Part shown: positions 1 through 12,339 of the stretch, one piece after another | Position numbering within the stretch: position 1 is the stretch's first letter | Layout of the letters: each line of letters begins with the position of its first letter | NCBI RefSeq assembly: GCF_024586455.1 | Contig: NC_065922.1 | Span: 20,828,089 to 20,892,088, forward strand | Source: Bactrocera neohumeralis | Lineage: Eukaryota > Arthropoda > Insecta > Diptera > Tephritidae | Length of the DNA: 64,000 bases | Direction: 5' to 3' | Position numbers and translations under genes: made by a program | The notes under the pieces: generated by a model | What the model saw: only the letters and a program-made list of their open reading frames with translations | Told to the model about the DNA's origin: nothing | The model's database searches: none

Positions 1-637
1 CTTAGCTAGCCTGGAGCAAACAAGTCCTCAAAGCTGTTTCTCCGAAACTATTACTCGGATCAACACAAAATTTAGGACCATATTCTAGAGGTGTTGTAGA
101 ATTTAATAAGACAATAAAAAGCATTCGATTTTTTGAAATCCGTAAACCCATGTAACCCCTTAAACACGTTTTCTCGAAACTTTTATATAAACAATATATA
201 GTATAATACTATTTTCGGTGATAAATTTAACCTTTTTTACAAAAGCCTATAAAATTTTTTTCTCAACACTCCACTCCATCTTTAAAAAACCCATAAAAGC
301 AGAATTGCAATAACATATATCTGACCACCACTGTACTTGTATGCATATTTTTACTTCAACACCTGTATATATGATCAGCTGTGGGCAATATTTCATTCAT
401 TTAACAGCCTAATAATAAATAGTAATGATACGAAAAAGAAATACCAGAATATCCGCTCATTTGAAGTTCTATTACAACTGTTTTGGTTGCGTATACGCAC
501 TTGTGCACACGCAGCCAAGCATACTTTCATGTTTATTTGTAAATAAACACAGACATACTTTGCTACATACACACGCATGTAGCAGTAATAGTAGCAACGA
601 GCACTTAACAGCATAAACGACACCCGCTGCTTCGCAA
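1..637. other. Upstream region: interspersed-repeat fragment plus putative promoter
   Basis: Positions about 20-160 resemble 14385-14520 in the same orientation and 44085-44235 inverted. All have a 'cgaaactattactcggatcaac'-like core, a 'cctctagaata'-like segment and a 'ttttttgaaatc' segment leading to 'cccctt'. The remaining sequence, about 300-637, is AT-rich with no convincing reading frame. It is the presumed promoter and leader of the gene starting at 638. No TATA box is obvious. Confidence 0.4.
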
Positions 638-3600
638 ATGGCCGATGAATGCCAATTAGTAACAACAACAAACCAAGCAAACACAATGCTTGCGCAGCAT
701 GCTATAAGTGCATGTAAGTACGTTATAAGTATGCTGTGCGGCGACGATCGCAGCCGATCCCTCCTTGGTTAATTTATTTATACGATAAACAAACATACGA
801 TTTTCATGGACTTCGTTGAATATGTCCGAGTGTGATATGCTTGGGAGCGCTTGCAATGTTTTCTTAATTTTTTCAAACTTTTTTTCAGATATTTTGTTTA
901 CAGCATTTTTTTTATTTTTTCCAAAGCGAATGGCAATCGTGAGCACTTGTGTGCAAGAAATTCGCAAAGTGGTAAAGGAGAGCGAAAATAGAAAAAAATT
1001 GCCGATGATTGCCGAGAAAGTGTGCAAATTAGCGCGAGATCGGCACTTTTCGCTGGAAAATCTGGTAAGATTTCAGTAGCAATTCAGAAAGCGGCGCGTA
1101 CAATACATATTTTATAGCAAGCGGATTGCGGATTCATACAAAAATTTTAAACACAAAATTTTTTTTCAATTTCCAATTTAATTTTTTTTTAAGGAAATCC
1201 AAAAAAAAATTATTTATTTTTTTTTTTACAAAACAAAAAAAATGTCTGAGTATATAAAACTCGAAGTGAAAAATGAGAAAAATAACAGTAATTCCGTAAA
1301 ACCACAAAATAATAATGCAAAACACGATATACTTTTCGAAAAACGTGACAATTTCAAAAATGAACATGTGCGTTTCAAGAATAACATACACACAGTTATA
1401 GTGCCAACACATCACTCGCATAGCCGAACTCTACCCAAAACTCTGCCAAAAAATGGTGTTAAACATTACAATGAAAATCTAGCCAAAAGTGATCCCAAAC
1501 ATATTTCAAAAATCCTAACCGTTAACGACACAAATAATGATTTCATCATACAAATTAAAAACGACACAAAACCAAGAAGAAAGTCAGATACAAAACCAAC
1601 AGCACACACACATTCAACGCTTTCGAAGGCTGAATCGAAGACGTCACTGCGAAGCGATCACCGAGTTTTAATTAAAACCGATTCGAAATCGACGTTACGC
1701 AGCGGTGAATCCAAAAATGATTTGAAATCACTTTCGGGCACTTTGCCACGCCACGCATCGAACAGTACACTAAAAAGTAACAGTTTAGGTAAACCGTTGC
1801 ATAAGTCAGACTCCAAGGCGACACTGAAGAGTGAGGCGATCTCAATCACAGATGTTTCAAGCGGCAGCAGCACGCATGCGAAGAAAAGTCTGGAATCGAT
1901 GACCGACGAGGAGATCATCGAAGAGAATTTGAAGGAGTTACTCGAAAACAAAAATCGAGTAAGTTTTCAATAAATTTAGATTATTATTAATAAGATTTCG
2001 AAGTGTTATCATGAAAGGAATTATGGGTATATATGTATTTGAGAGATAATTCCTACTTTGTAGAAGAAAAGAGTCTAAAACTCCCTTAAACGTTCATTTA
2101 CATTGCTTTTCTATATAAGAGACTTACATATCGATTAAAAGCTTAGCTCGTCTTTGCAAAAATAGTCAAACGTTCGTCGTTGAGAATAAGTTATGTCCCC
2201 TAATTTCGCTCTACCAACATTAAGTAAGTTATGGGATGTGCCGTTCTGAGATCGAAACGTGTGCCTAATATCAGATTAGACCAAAGTAGTTTAGGGTACA
2301 ATAAGATACTTATAGATCAGTTCTTCCAGCATTTTAAAAATGGCCTTTGTCATTTCTTCTCTTCTTTACTGGCGTAGAGCCGAGTTAACAACAGCGCGCC
2401 AGTCATTTCTTCTTTTCGCAAGGTGGCGCCAATTGGAGATTCTAAGCGAAGCCAGGTCCTTCTCCACTAGATCCTTCCAACGAAGTGGAGGTCTCCTCTT
2501 CCTCTGCTTCCCCGGCGGGTACTGCGTCGAATACTTTCAGAGCTGGAGTGTTTTCATCCATTCGGACAACATGACCTAGCCAGCGTAGCCGCTGTCTCTT
2601 AATTCGCTGAACTATGTCAATGTCGTCGTATATCTCATACAGCTCATCGTTCTATCGTATGCGATATTCGCCGTGGCCAACGCGCAAAGGACCATACATC
2701 TTTCGTGCTAATGCTGGTTCCAAGATAGGCGAAATTATCTACGACTTCGAAGTCAACAGTGACGTGGAATCCAACTCACTAGTGCGACAACTGTTTGTTT
2801 GATGACAGAAGATATTTCGTCTTGCCCTCGTTCACCACCAGACTCCTTTGTCATCTGGTCTATGAAAAAGTCTGATATACATATATATACTAACACTTAT
2901 AAACATTTAACTTGGGAATGTACTCTCCATGCTGTTCCCTATCAAACTGAATATAAGATTACTAGAAAAATAGTTAAAGAAAAGACTAGAATAATATAAT
3001 AAGAACTAAGATCATGGCACATATGCGGAATTAGTGATGATCTCAAAGACGTTCCATTTCTTCGACAGAGCTTAACAAACATAAGCATATATACTTATAA
3101 TAATAAAGTTTCCATAGATATTCCTCAAGATATATAGAAATTACGCAATATTTTACCGTCACTTATAGATTTAAAGTTTTAGTTAAAGTTAGGTTAGTTT
3201 GGTAGGCTACTAAACAACGCATAGATCAGTTTCGGTGTCATTAGGTGTGCCATTTCGTAGTTCATCAAAGGTAGTCATCCTTTATAATGACAGCGTTTAA
3301 GGGAAATGTCAATAAGCGGGCTTACTACTGACATCTCTTCCAGTGTTCTTATTAAGGATACCCCAAAATAAAAAATTTTGCCTTGTCAATGCGGGATGCC
3401 ACATTGTTCCCCTGGTGCCTTGCTCTTGACATTTCTTGCAGTCATCTCAATCAACTCCATTCTGCCCTGTGACCACTAAGTACTATCCCAATCATGTTTC
3501 TACAGTCTCTTCTACATATGAAGATTATAAACTTTTTGTATTTCTGTGCTATCGTTTTGAACATGACTTTTGTGGTTTTGAACCCTAGTAGTTGATTCCA

Positions 3601-6600
3601 TCGGAATTTAGCTCCCCTTGGCGTACTCCTGTTCAGATCGTCTTCAGATGACAGCCGAACACCATTCTTGGCAATCTCGTCCACTATCGCTATATCATTG
3701 TCATCGATGCCTTTGTGACCTGACACCCTGTGGAAGTGAAGTCCTTATGACAACCTACACTGTTGCAATGTTTCCCAAGAAACTTCTGGACAAAATGCGA
3801 AACGATATTATTACCTTACCTGCTTGGCTATATACATATATAGTATATATAGATGTTAGCTTTGCAGTTGTCTGCTGATGCATTAGAGGCTAGCTCCTTT
3901 AGCAAAAACCTCTGTTTGAAATATGCTGGGACATCAGCTAAATTACTTGAGAATAACTACAAGAGATTCACTTTTTGGAAATATGTATACATTTCTGGCT
4001 TCAGACAAACCATTATTTGAAGCGCTATTATTATTTTTCATAGCTCGTTGAAATTAGGGAATTACTGCCTAGTCCATTGCCGTTGCCAGGTGTAATACCG
4101 GAACCATTCCTTACACATATGTAGTAGACCCAACTGCTCAAGTAACAGTAAAGCGTGTATGCACGAATTCGTCTCGGCTCTACAGAGAGGAGTGCTACCC
4201 TTCCTGTTATGGAGTCTTGTCGTGGACGAAGTGCTCGTGTTGCTAACTATAGGAATCCGCTGTCAAGGATATGCGGACGACATTGTTATCTTAGCTAGAG
4301 GGAAATTTGTACAAAGGGCACTATGCCTAACCAAGAGATGGTGCAGAGGGCTTGGACTGAACATCAACCCTTCGAAAAGGGCCATCGTTCCATTTACGAA
4401 ACGCAGGTCTGACCTCAGGAACCTAACCCTTGATAGCAGAGAGATAGATATGACTAATATGGTCAAATATCTTGGTCTCACGCTGGATTGCAATCAGCGG
4501 TGGAGACAGCATGTTGATCTGACCATGGTCAAAGCTACAAAAGTACTTACGGTGTAAAATCAGCTAGCTGGTAAATCCTGAGGCTGGGGCCATGATCGTG
4601 CGTGTATAGAACGACTGAATTGTTTAACAGATCGTAGCCTTATCCAGGTGCCAAGTGACAAAGCTATAGCCGGGAATGAACTGGTTGATGACCTGCCCGA
4701 ACCTTTCATTGCGGTTGGTTCCCATACTTTAAAGAAGCTGCTCCCCAAGCATGAAGCAGTGGGTTGGGAGAAGTATTGACAACAATTCCTAGGCATGCGC
4801 CGGGCCAAGTTGGTAATGGATGGTTACAACCTTAAAAGGTTAAAATATGTAATCAACCATCCAATGGATAAACTTAGGCTACTTGTCGCCTTCTGCACTG
4901 GCCATTGTTAACTCAAAAAGCACCTACTTGTACATATACATACACAGCTATTTTCGGTAGCAGCCACGCAGATTCCACAATTTATAGATCAAAGGTGCTA
5001 ATTATGAAAATCAGCGCTCATCCGGCATAAAAATGTGCGGATGCATGATTATAAAAGTTTTACACATATATGTATACACATACATATATATCTATTTAAA
5101 CACATGTAATTGAAAATATTATTTTTTCCAATTATTAAAACACTGCGCTAAAATTAATATTCCAAGCACTACCTTAGCTCATCCGGTACATGGCATACTA
5201 GATATACTGAATACTATATATATATGAAAACAACTACATATTATATCTAAAACCTATTTATATACACATATACATGTTAGATATGTATGGAAGTGCATAG
5301 TAAAGGGTGATCCATTTCGAGGTTCCCTACTTTTTTTAAAGAAAAAACAAAGAAACTTCAAATTTAATGAGAGGTGTTTATTATCATTCGAAAAAATATT
5401 CGTTGGCATTTTTTTTTTGAATTATCTATTTCTAATGTTCTCCCCGGCTACGTCTTAGATGGTACATCCGTATAGTCCAATATTCAATTACTACTTCGAT
5501 CATTTCGGCTAGTAACTGGCGAATGATATACGTGATTTTTTTCTTGAAGTCGTGAATCGAAGCGGAGTTGTTCGCACATATTTTAGACTTTACATATCGC
5601 CACAGAAAAGATTGTAACGGTGTGATATCACACGATCATGGTGGACAATCCACCGGCTCAAAACGTGAAATTATCTGTTCACCGTAGTGTTCTCTCAATA
5701 AATCCATTGATTGATGCGATATGTGCGAAGTGGCGTCGTCTTATTGAAAACAAATGTGACCGAGATCACGAGCTTCAATTTCAGGTATCAAATAGTCGGT
5801 TATCATGGCGCGATAACGGTCACCATTGACGATTGCGTTCTCATCGGCATCAGTTTTGAAGAAATATGGACCGATGAGTCCACCGGCCCACAAATCACAC
5901 CAAACCGCCCTCTTTTCTGGATGAAATGGCAACTTTTGAATCTCTTCAGGTTGCTCTTCGTCGGAAGTGGTGAAAAGTGTTTTGTTTACATACCCATTGA
6001 GCCAGAAATGGGCCTCACCGCTGAACAAAATTTGGTTCGAAAACGTCGGATCTTCTTGGAACTTTTCAAAAGTCCCTTAAGTGAAGCGATTTTCCTTTGG
6101 GAAGTTCGAGCGGCTTCAGTTCTTGCACAAGCTGTACTTTGTGCGCTTTCATTTTACTATCTCGACGTGTGGCTACAAATGGCGCCGAATCGACTCTTCA
6201 CAGTCTTCGTATACACTCTCAGCTACGGCTGCTATATTCGTTTACGGCGTACTGAACGTGGTCGAATATTATCCAACAATGGATACTAGGTCTCAACGTA
6301 GGTGATGGTGTTGCAAATAGCACGCTCAATAGGCCGATTATATTAACCATAAGTTAAGGCTATTGAAAAAATTACCTCTACATGGATCACCCGTTACATA
6401 CCTATGCCTGCTAGACTTTGCCCAGATACTGTATCAATCATTTCATACAGTAAATAAATAGCACTCACATGTCTGGAGGATTTCAAAATGATGGACCAGT
6501 CAAAATTGCTGAGATTGAGTTATGCCGGCTGTCAGATATTGAAAACACAATTGATTTGTTTGCGGTGATGTTTTTTCCAGCAACAACATGCATGCACATA

Positions 6601-9600
6601 CACATCTGTTGTCGGCAGTTGGACTATGCGTATAAAATTTTGTTTTCTTAAGACATAAATCTCGAATGAGCGCATCAACAACGGTATATTATTAGGAATT
6701 CGATTTAACGAATAAATCATTGTTTTATGATAATGAAAGCGAAGCGGTGAACCATGAAAATCGACAGACGTACATCTTTATATACATATGTATGTATGTA
6801 CCCTTACTGCATTGAAGCGAAACAGCTTTCGAGGCTTTCAGCATTTCACCGTTATATAGAATGTACTTTGCCCGTGTGCAGATAATTAAATTAGTGCGAT
6901 TTCCAAAATTCTGCGTAAAAACGCCGCGGAACGATTTAAGTATCATTTCACATATGTGTAGTACAAACATATATGTGTAGATATGTATGTGTATTTTCAT
7001 ATTTACAATTCAATTTATACATACAATGATGCAATTTTGTTGATGTGTTTTTGACATTGTTGCTGGAGACGATTTAAATATGACCTTCTTCATCAATCAA
7101 AAAAGTGCTCGATATTATTTACGTTTCCTTGCGGCTTTCATGAGTAAATCGATTTTTAATTACTTTCTGTCTATTTATGCATACATATATACATGAAAAT
7201 ATGTACATGTATATACATGAACATGCGTATAGTACATATTATAGGCTTCGCGATTCCTTGAACTATCACATTGAATAATTTGGTAGGAAAATTTCGCAAT
7301 AAAATACAAAATTCGCACACGCCGCTCGAAAAATTCGATGGAAATTTTCATATTGACTTTTATATATGGGCAGACTCATAATACTCGTGGCATTGAATTT
7401 TTGCTACCTATTCAATTAAATAACACTACTCAACGAGTCGGAAGAAAAAATTAGCGACTGTTGTGCTAAGCGGTCGGTCGTGTATTTGAGGTGTTCTGAA
7501 TACGAATTTGAGTTCCAAAATTCTCTATTACGTACAGCTATTTTTGACATTTTAGTAAATGGTGGTGATTTGATCTCTATCCCTTCATTATAATACACAA
7601 AATTCTACGTATTAGGATATTTTTACCATCATTTTCGGTTTTAGCAAAACAAAATTAGCAAGAAACAGCCTTTACAGTCCACAAGTTTCCACAAGATGAA
7701 TGCTCTCCAAAAATTGTAAACTTTTATCAATTACACTGGTCTAAAGCGGAATTGTTGACTTTGATATTAGAACAATTTGGGAATAAAAGGGTAATCCAAA
7801 TAGAGGTACTTTTTTCAACAGCCTTTTTTTGACAGATCATGCGTGAGTCGTATCACGCTCTCATGTTATTTTTGTTCAGTATTGTTTAGCATTTCATCAT
7901 GGAAAGACTTACGCCTGAATAACGTTTACAAATCACAACACCATCGCCCATCTTGAGGCCCAGCATTCATTACTGGATAATATTCAACCAAATACACCAC
8001 GACCAGCACTCAGTAAAGAAAATATAGCCACCTTAGCTTAGCTTGAAGCTCGTGATCTCGGCGACTTTCGGCTTCAAAAAGACGGCGCCACTTCCCACAT
8101 CGCATCAATCAATGGATTTATTGAGAGAACACTTCAATAAGCAGATAATTTCACGCTTTGGACCGGTTGATTGGACACCATGATGGTGTGATATCACACC
8201 GTTAGACTTTTGCCTATGGAGATATGTAAAGTATAAAGTCTATGCGGACAATCCTGCTTCGATTCATTCCTTGGAGCAAAACATCACTCATGTCAATCGC
8301 CAGTTACCAGTCGAAATGCTCGAAGGAGTCATCGAAAATTGGACTCAACGAATGGACCATCTGAGACGTAGCTGCGGCCAACATTTGAAAGAGATAATCT
8401 TGAAAGAAGAAGTGACAAAGTATGTTCTTTCGAGTGATAATAAATATTCCTCATTAAATTTGAAGTTTCTGTGACTTTTTTTTAAAGTGGGGAATCTCGA
8501 ATCACGCGATTGCTTTGAAACTTTGGGAGAATTCGAGGCATAACATAGTATTTAAAAAAGACCAATTTTTCATAGCCCCACGTAGCCCCATAAGTAACAT
8601 TATTTGACTACATCTATGGGAAAAATATCAGAAAACGTAGTAAATAACGATCGACAGTCCTAGTTTATTGAATATTTTTGAAGTTAGTATTTTTTTTTTG
8701 TTAAGTGGCAACATCAGTATAACCTATTTTTATATGATATCACTTCCATAAATATTAGCCATTTTATACTTATATTACTTGTGAATATTGGTGGACTATT
8801 AACTACTGAAATATAATAAAGATGGCAGCTATATTCCAACTTATGCTTTAAAACGCTTAAAGTATTGTACATATGTGTACTCTAAATAACTACATATATA
8901 CACATGCAACACTAAATCTATGGTATATATACATATGTATATATAAGGATATATAAGGTACATCTGTGTTACTATACAAGCTTCACGAGACCAATTATTA
9001 ATTCCTTAGTCATCAAGCCTAAGTAATTTTTGAAATTTTGTTTATAAATTTCAATTTTTTTATTTATCAATTAAAGTAAAAGCTATAAATTATTGCAAGG
9101 AATGTAAAACGAATGAAACACTGAGTGTATGGAGCATAGATATGCATGTAATACCTAAATGAATAATTCCTTGTACACGGAAGCCACGCGCAGTAGTAAG
9201 AAGAACCAGGGCCTATTCATAACCTTTCTATCACCAAGCACACATTTTCAAACACTAAACAAACTAAATAATTTGTATAGCGTATCGTGATCTTATAAAA
9301 ATGTTGTACTCCTACTCGTTCCACTCGCTGAGATACGTGTGCAATTGGTGTGGGTGGTTAGTCACCGTTTTGTAGGTTTTCGCCGATTTTAAAATTATAC
9401 TTTATATTTGTTTATGCACATACAGCAACGAAAAAATCAATGACCGCATGTGGCAATGGCAACAACTAAAATTAATTGCAATTTAATGGGTTTTCATTTC
9501 GCCTGTGGTTTCTTTCACTTCCTGGTCTCAAATTCGGTGTACATTGTGAAGAATGGATATACTTATAATAATAAACACGTCTATAATGTACTTATCTGAA

Positions 9601-12339
9601 AATATTAAATAATGAAGAGTGTCGAATCGAAGCGACAACTGGTATTAGGCACATAGACTGCGATAAACAAAAATACAGATGGAATATGAAGCGGTTATAT
9701 CACTTTAGCGAGGTATACTCTATTGGATTAAATTCAACTGAATGCTTTTGTTGTTTTTTCATCACACAAGTTTTTTGACAAGCATGTAGGGTTCAAATTT
9801 AGTGAGTAGAGAGGCCAAGAAACCAAAAAAATTCAACCAAACTGTTATCAAAAATGGCAACTTCTACAAGAGTAAAGTTGGTTCGGCGCCAATCATAGAT
9901 ATATTTTCCATATGGCGTCTTGAAACCACTAAATTTACGATTTTATCTTTAAGTCACTCAGAAAGTTATGTATTTCTAATACTTTCCTTCTAAAAAATAT
10001 TTCAGTTTCTAACATAACGATAAAAAAAACAATTTTTTTGAACTTAAGAATATTACAGAATACTTCAATAATCTTTCTTTTTAATTTCAGGAAGAGCGAA
10101 AAGCAAACGGACGTCTCATAGCAGCCATCGTTGCCTTTCTGGTTATATTTGTGGGACTCTATAATATGTGGCTAAAGAAAGCCAATGGCCTGGCGGGCAT
10201 TCTGGTGCCGGTGATAATTATGGTGTCCTATGGCGGTTGGGTGGTATTGCTCGCCAAACGCGATAAGCAGCGTCAAGTATTGTATGTAAGTAAGTACTAA
10301 TATAATTTTATTGAGTAAGGATAGGATAAGTTCATATGATTGTCTGTAGGCAGGTCGTCATTGTAGGGATCCGCGTAAAAAATCCACATTTTTTTATTTT
10401 TATTTTCAAAAGGATTAAGAAAGATGTAGAGATCGCTTATATCTAAAGCAACAATTTTGAGTACATCAAGTATTTTTTTTATTAAAACAAGAAAAAACGT
10501 TAACTTCGGCTGCAGCGAAGCTAATATACCCTTCACAGGTGCATTTCTTTTAGTAACTATGTGTTCAGTTTGTATGGAAGCTATATGCAATAGTAATCCG
10601 ATCTGAACAATTTTTTCGGAGATTATGTTATTATCTTAAGCAGTAATCCATGCCAAATTTCGTGAAGATACCACGTCAAATGCGAAAGTTTTCCATACAA
10701 GCCCTTGATTCCGATCGTTCGGTTTGTATGGCAGCTATAGTGAGTCGATCTGAACAATTTCTTCCGATATTACATTATTTCTATGAACAATAATTCATAC
10801 CAAATTTCGTGAATATATCTTGTCAAATACAAAAGTTTTCCATACCAGTACTAGATTCCGATCGTTCAGTTTGTATGGCAGCTATATGTTACAGTGATCC
10901 GATATCGGCAGTTCCGACAAATGAGCAGCTTCTTGAAGAGAAAATGACGTTTGCAAAATTTCAAAACGATATCTTAGGCTCAAAACCTTAGGATTCATCT
11001 ACGTAGACAGGGATCACATCACTTCCTTCAGCAAGCTCCTGAAACTATTCAGAATGCTGAACCTCTGTGACCATACATATGTGATATAGGAGAGGGCACA
11101 ATAGTCCATAGGTCGTTGTGCAAAACCTCAATTATTTTCTAACTATCTTCTATCTAAGGAAAAATAGTTTAAGGGTGGGAAGAGGAAGGTGTAAAAAGGA
11201 TTTATTTAGATTTTCAGCAAAATTAGGAGTCCTATGAAAAAAATTGCATAGTAAAGTTTTAAGTAATTAAAAGATCTGTATGTACACCTTTTTCACATAA
11301 CCTCAAAATATAGATGAAAAATTCGGAAAACCAAGTTTTTGGTTTTTATTTTTATCTCTTTGCAAAAAAATGTTTCTTTCACGAAATTTGGGGTAAACTA
11401 AACTTTTGTTTGTATTCAAAACATCTCTGAATAAGCATTAAGCAGTTTTTTGAGGAGAAAATGACGAGTGCAAAATTCCAGATCAATATTTCAAAAACGG
11501 ACAGATGGACGGTTATGGCAAAATCGACTCAGCCGTCACGCTGATCTCTTATATGTCTATACATACATATGTATGAAGTTTATGAGGTCTCAAACGTTTC
11601 TTTCTAGAAAGTATAAACTTCGTGACAAATTTAATATACTGTTTAGGCTACAGTAACTGTATACATGTAGACATGCTTGTGTCCGAAGGATGTTAAGTTT
11701 TAATTTTTCCCAATTTGATTTAAAAAATCAATTTTAAATTTTATTTTTCTAAAATTCTAATGTAACTAATATAAACGAAATTCAGGGAATTTATGACCGA
11801 GCAAATGCTTTCGCTTTGTTTACTGAAAGATTTTTCTCACGCTCTTTTCAACGAAAATGAATGAATTTTCAATGAAACCCATAAAATCGGCGCCAATATT
11901 TTTATTGAATAGCCTCTAAGTAATTTAAATATTATAAACAATTTATAATAATTTTTAAATTTTATTTCAATAACAAAATAATAATATTTATCGCATGCCA
12001 TTTTAGGACAAACACGTGGAAGAAGTGATGGAACGCAACAAAATCGAATTGGCCGAAAAGGCGAGATTGCTGCGAAAGAAAAAGGCGGAGGAGGCAAAAC
12101 GCAAGGAAAGAGAGAAAGCTGCCAAACTAAATCGTTTGGGTCATCGTCCCAGTTTCCGAGAGAAACTATTCGGTACGCGTCCGCCGGCCTTGCAGCCCTC
12201 GGCTAATCTGCTGACAATCGCCGTCACTGCAGCGGCGCCATCACAAATTGTTGTAGAGTCGCCGAAGAAAAAGCGGCTGGAGCGCATGGATGCATTGGTG
12301 TTGCCGCACCCGCCGATGCGCACGGGTTCAGCGCCGTAG
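638..12339 (+). CDS. Unrecognised membrane protein with Lys/Ser-rich repeats, membrane hairpin and C-terminal coiled coil (5 predicted exons)
   Basis: I do not recognise this protein. Predicted coding exons are 638-713, 889-1064, 1194-1958, 10091-10285 and 12007-12339, giving 514 residues, and all joins agree in phase (1, 0, 0, 0). The donors are good (GTAAGT at 714, 1959 and 10286; GTAAGA at 1065). The acceptors follow pyrimidine tracts, TTTTTTCAG before 889 and TTTAATTTCAG before 10091. A hydrophobic stretch lies at about residues 26-40. Exon 3 is polar and Lys/Ser-rich with degenerate repeats like DSKSTLRS. Exon 4 carries two membrane helices (about 348-366 and 371-393) separated by a short KKANG loop. 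Exon 5 is a Lys/Glu/Arg coiled coil (about 408-445) followed by a basic, Pro-rich tail. The last two exons are the most convincing. Exon 3 has its own ATG at 1242 and could instead be a separate first exon. Exon 2 can join exon 4 directly, which would give 259 residues. The large intron holds LINE and mariner remnants. Confidence 0.55.
1242..1958 (+). CDS. Lys/Ser-rich repeat exon with its own in-frame ATG (exon 3 of the 638-12339 gene or alternative first exon)
   Basis: This open stretch of 239 codons ends precisely at a consensus donor (CGA|GTAAGT). It is hydrophilic and probably disordered. In its second half the peptide pattern SK.TLRS or SK.TLKS recurs at least four times (SKTSLRS, SKSTLRS, SNSTLKS, SKATLKS). 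A Ser/Thr run and an acidic MTDEEIIEENLKELLENK helix follow. The exon can be read in frame back to a possible acceptor at 1193, or translation can start at the ATG at 1242 after an A-rich leader. The phase-0 donor fits the exon at 10091. No domain family is recognised. Confidence 0.5.
2335..2870 (-). mobile_element. LINE remnant (C-terminal part of reverse-transcriptase ORF), internally deleted
   Basis: This region is nearly collinear with the better copy at 54700-55460. Both share the segments reading 'gagttaacaacagcgcgccag', 'aacatgacctagccagcgtag' and 'gatatttcgtcttgccctcgt'. Read on the minus strand it encodes the region downstream of the polymerase palm, including a degenerate INxxYxLR-type stretch (YDDIDIVQRIK, RLRWLGHV). 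Compared with the other copy, about 240 bp are missing between roughly 2703 and 2710. It is dead and lies inside the large intron of the upstream gene. Confidence 0.75.
3380..3750 (-). mobile_element. LINE remnant with RNase H-like C-terminus
   Basis: The minus strand encodes an RNase H-type tail with a sequence like RVSGHKGIDDNDIAIVDEIA, matching the 'WVPGHxGIxGNExADELA' block of R1/I/jockey-type retrotransposons. It is followed by a CRRDCRNMIGIVLSGH block, typical of the extreme C-terminus of these ORFs. No complete frame remains. The direction is opposite to the LINE piece that starts at 4140. Confidence 0.6.
4140..4920 (+). mobile_element. LINE remnant: reverse transcriptase palm fused by deletion to RNase H
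   Basis: Residues encoded at 4159-4557 contain the catalytic GYADDIVIL motif, then GLNINPSK and a V.YLGLTLD motif, typical of non-LTR reverse transcriptases of the R1/I/jockey group. Directly downstream (4640-4900) the reading frame resumes with RNase H-like text (VPSDKAIAGNELVDDL) and a LRLLVAFCTGHC ending. The thumb and connection between the two are missing, so the copy carries an internal deletion. The upstream finger region is also absent. It is non-functional and lies inside the large intron of the 638-12339 gene. Confidence 0.75.
5303..6394 (-). mobile_element. Mariner of the rosa (DD41D) type, degenerate, both ends present
   Basis: The element is bounded by terminal inverted repeats with the core GGGTGATCCAT followed by GAGGT (start) and its complement (end), flanked by TA at 5301-5302 and 6395-6396. 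Minus-strand frames encode mariner transposase blocks: a FSGEAHFWLNG block, where the first catalytic Asp is replaced by Gly, then a WAGGLIGPYFF block and VNGDRYRAMI. The element is about 1.09 kb, slightly short for a mariner, with many stops and frameshifts. It is an inactive fossil. Confidence 0.85.
7790..8510 (+). mobile_element. Rosa-type mariner, internally deleted
   Basis: This belongs to the same family as the elements at 5303 and 13045. The left end resembles GGGTAATCCAAATAGAGGT and the leader segment 'tgacagatcatgcgtgagtcg' is shared with 13045. The coding part jumps from the leader to the region around the second catalytic Asp (read as a degenerate 'QKDGATSH') and continues to the conserved C-terminal block ending at about 8474. 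The N-terminal half of the transposase is missing. The right end (ACTTTTTTTTAAAGTGGGGAATCTCGA) is degenerate. Confidence 0.8.
8520..10090. other. Intronic AT-rich stretch, no gene seen
   Basis: This is the remaining part of the 8.1-kb intron, between the truncated mariner and the exon at 10091. It contains TATATACATATGTA-type microsatellites around 8890-8960 and no reading frame with coding character. The polypyrimidine tract and acceptor for the next exon are at about 10070-10090. Confidence 0.5.
10485..10990 (+). repeat. Tephritid-type interspersed repeat, family A (left part)
   Basis: It starts with 'aagaaaaaacgttaacttcg' and 'cgaagctaatataccc'. Internal near-repeats follow, such as 'tttgtatggcagctata', 'cgatctgaacaatttc' and 'gccaaatttcgtgaagata', ending with 'gacgtttgcaaaatttcaaaacgatatc'. 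Text of the same family, in the same or opposite orientation, occurs at 11395-11660, 18040-18420, 22540-22900, 45680-46085 and 60990-61200. The block contains its own tandem copies of a unit of about 130 bp. There is no coding capacity. The type of element is not established from sequence alone. Confidence 0.7.
11395..11660 (+). repeat. Interspersed repeat, family A (right part)
   Basis: It matches the distal part of family A: 'gaggagaaaatgacgagtgcaa' followed by 'cggacagatggacgg', 'aatcgactcagccgtcacgctgat' and an ending near 'aacttcgtgacaaatttaatata'. It lies in the intron between exons 10091-10285 and 12007-12339. Confidence 0.6.
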
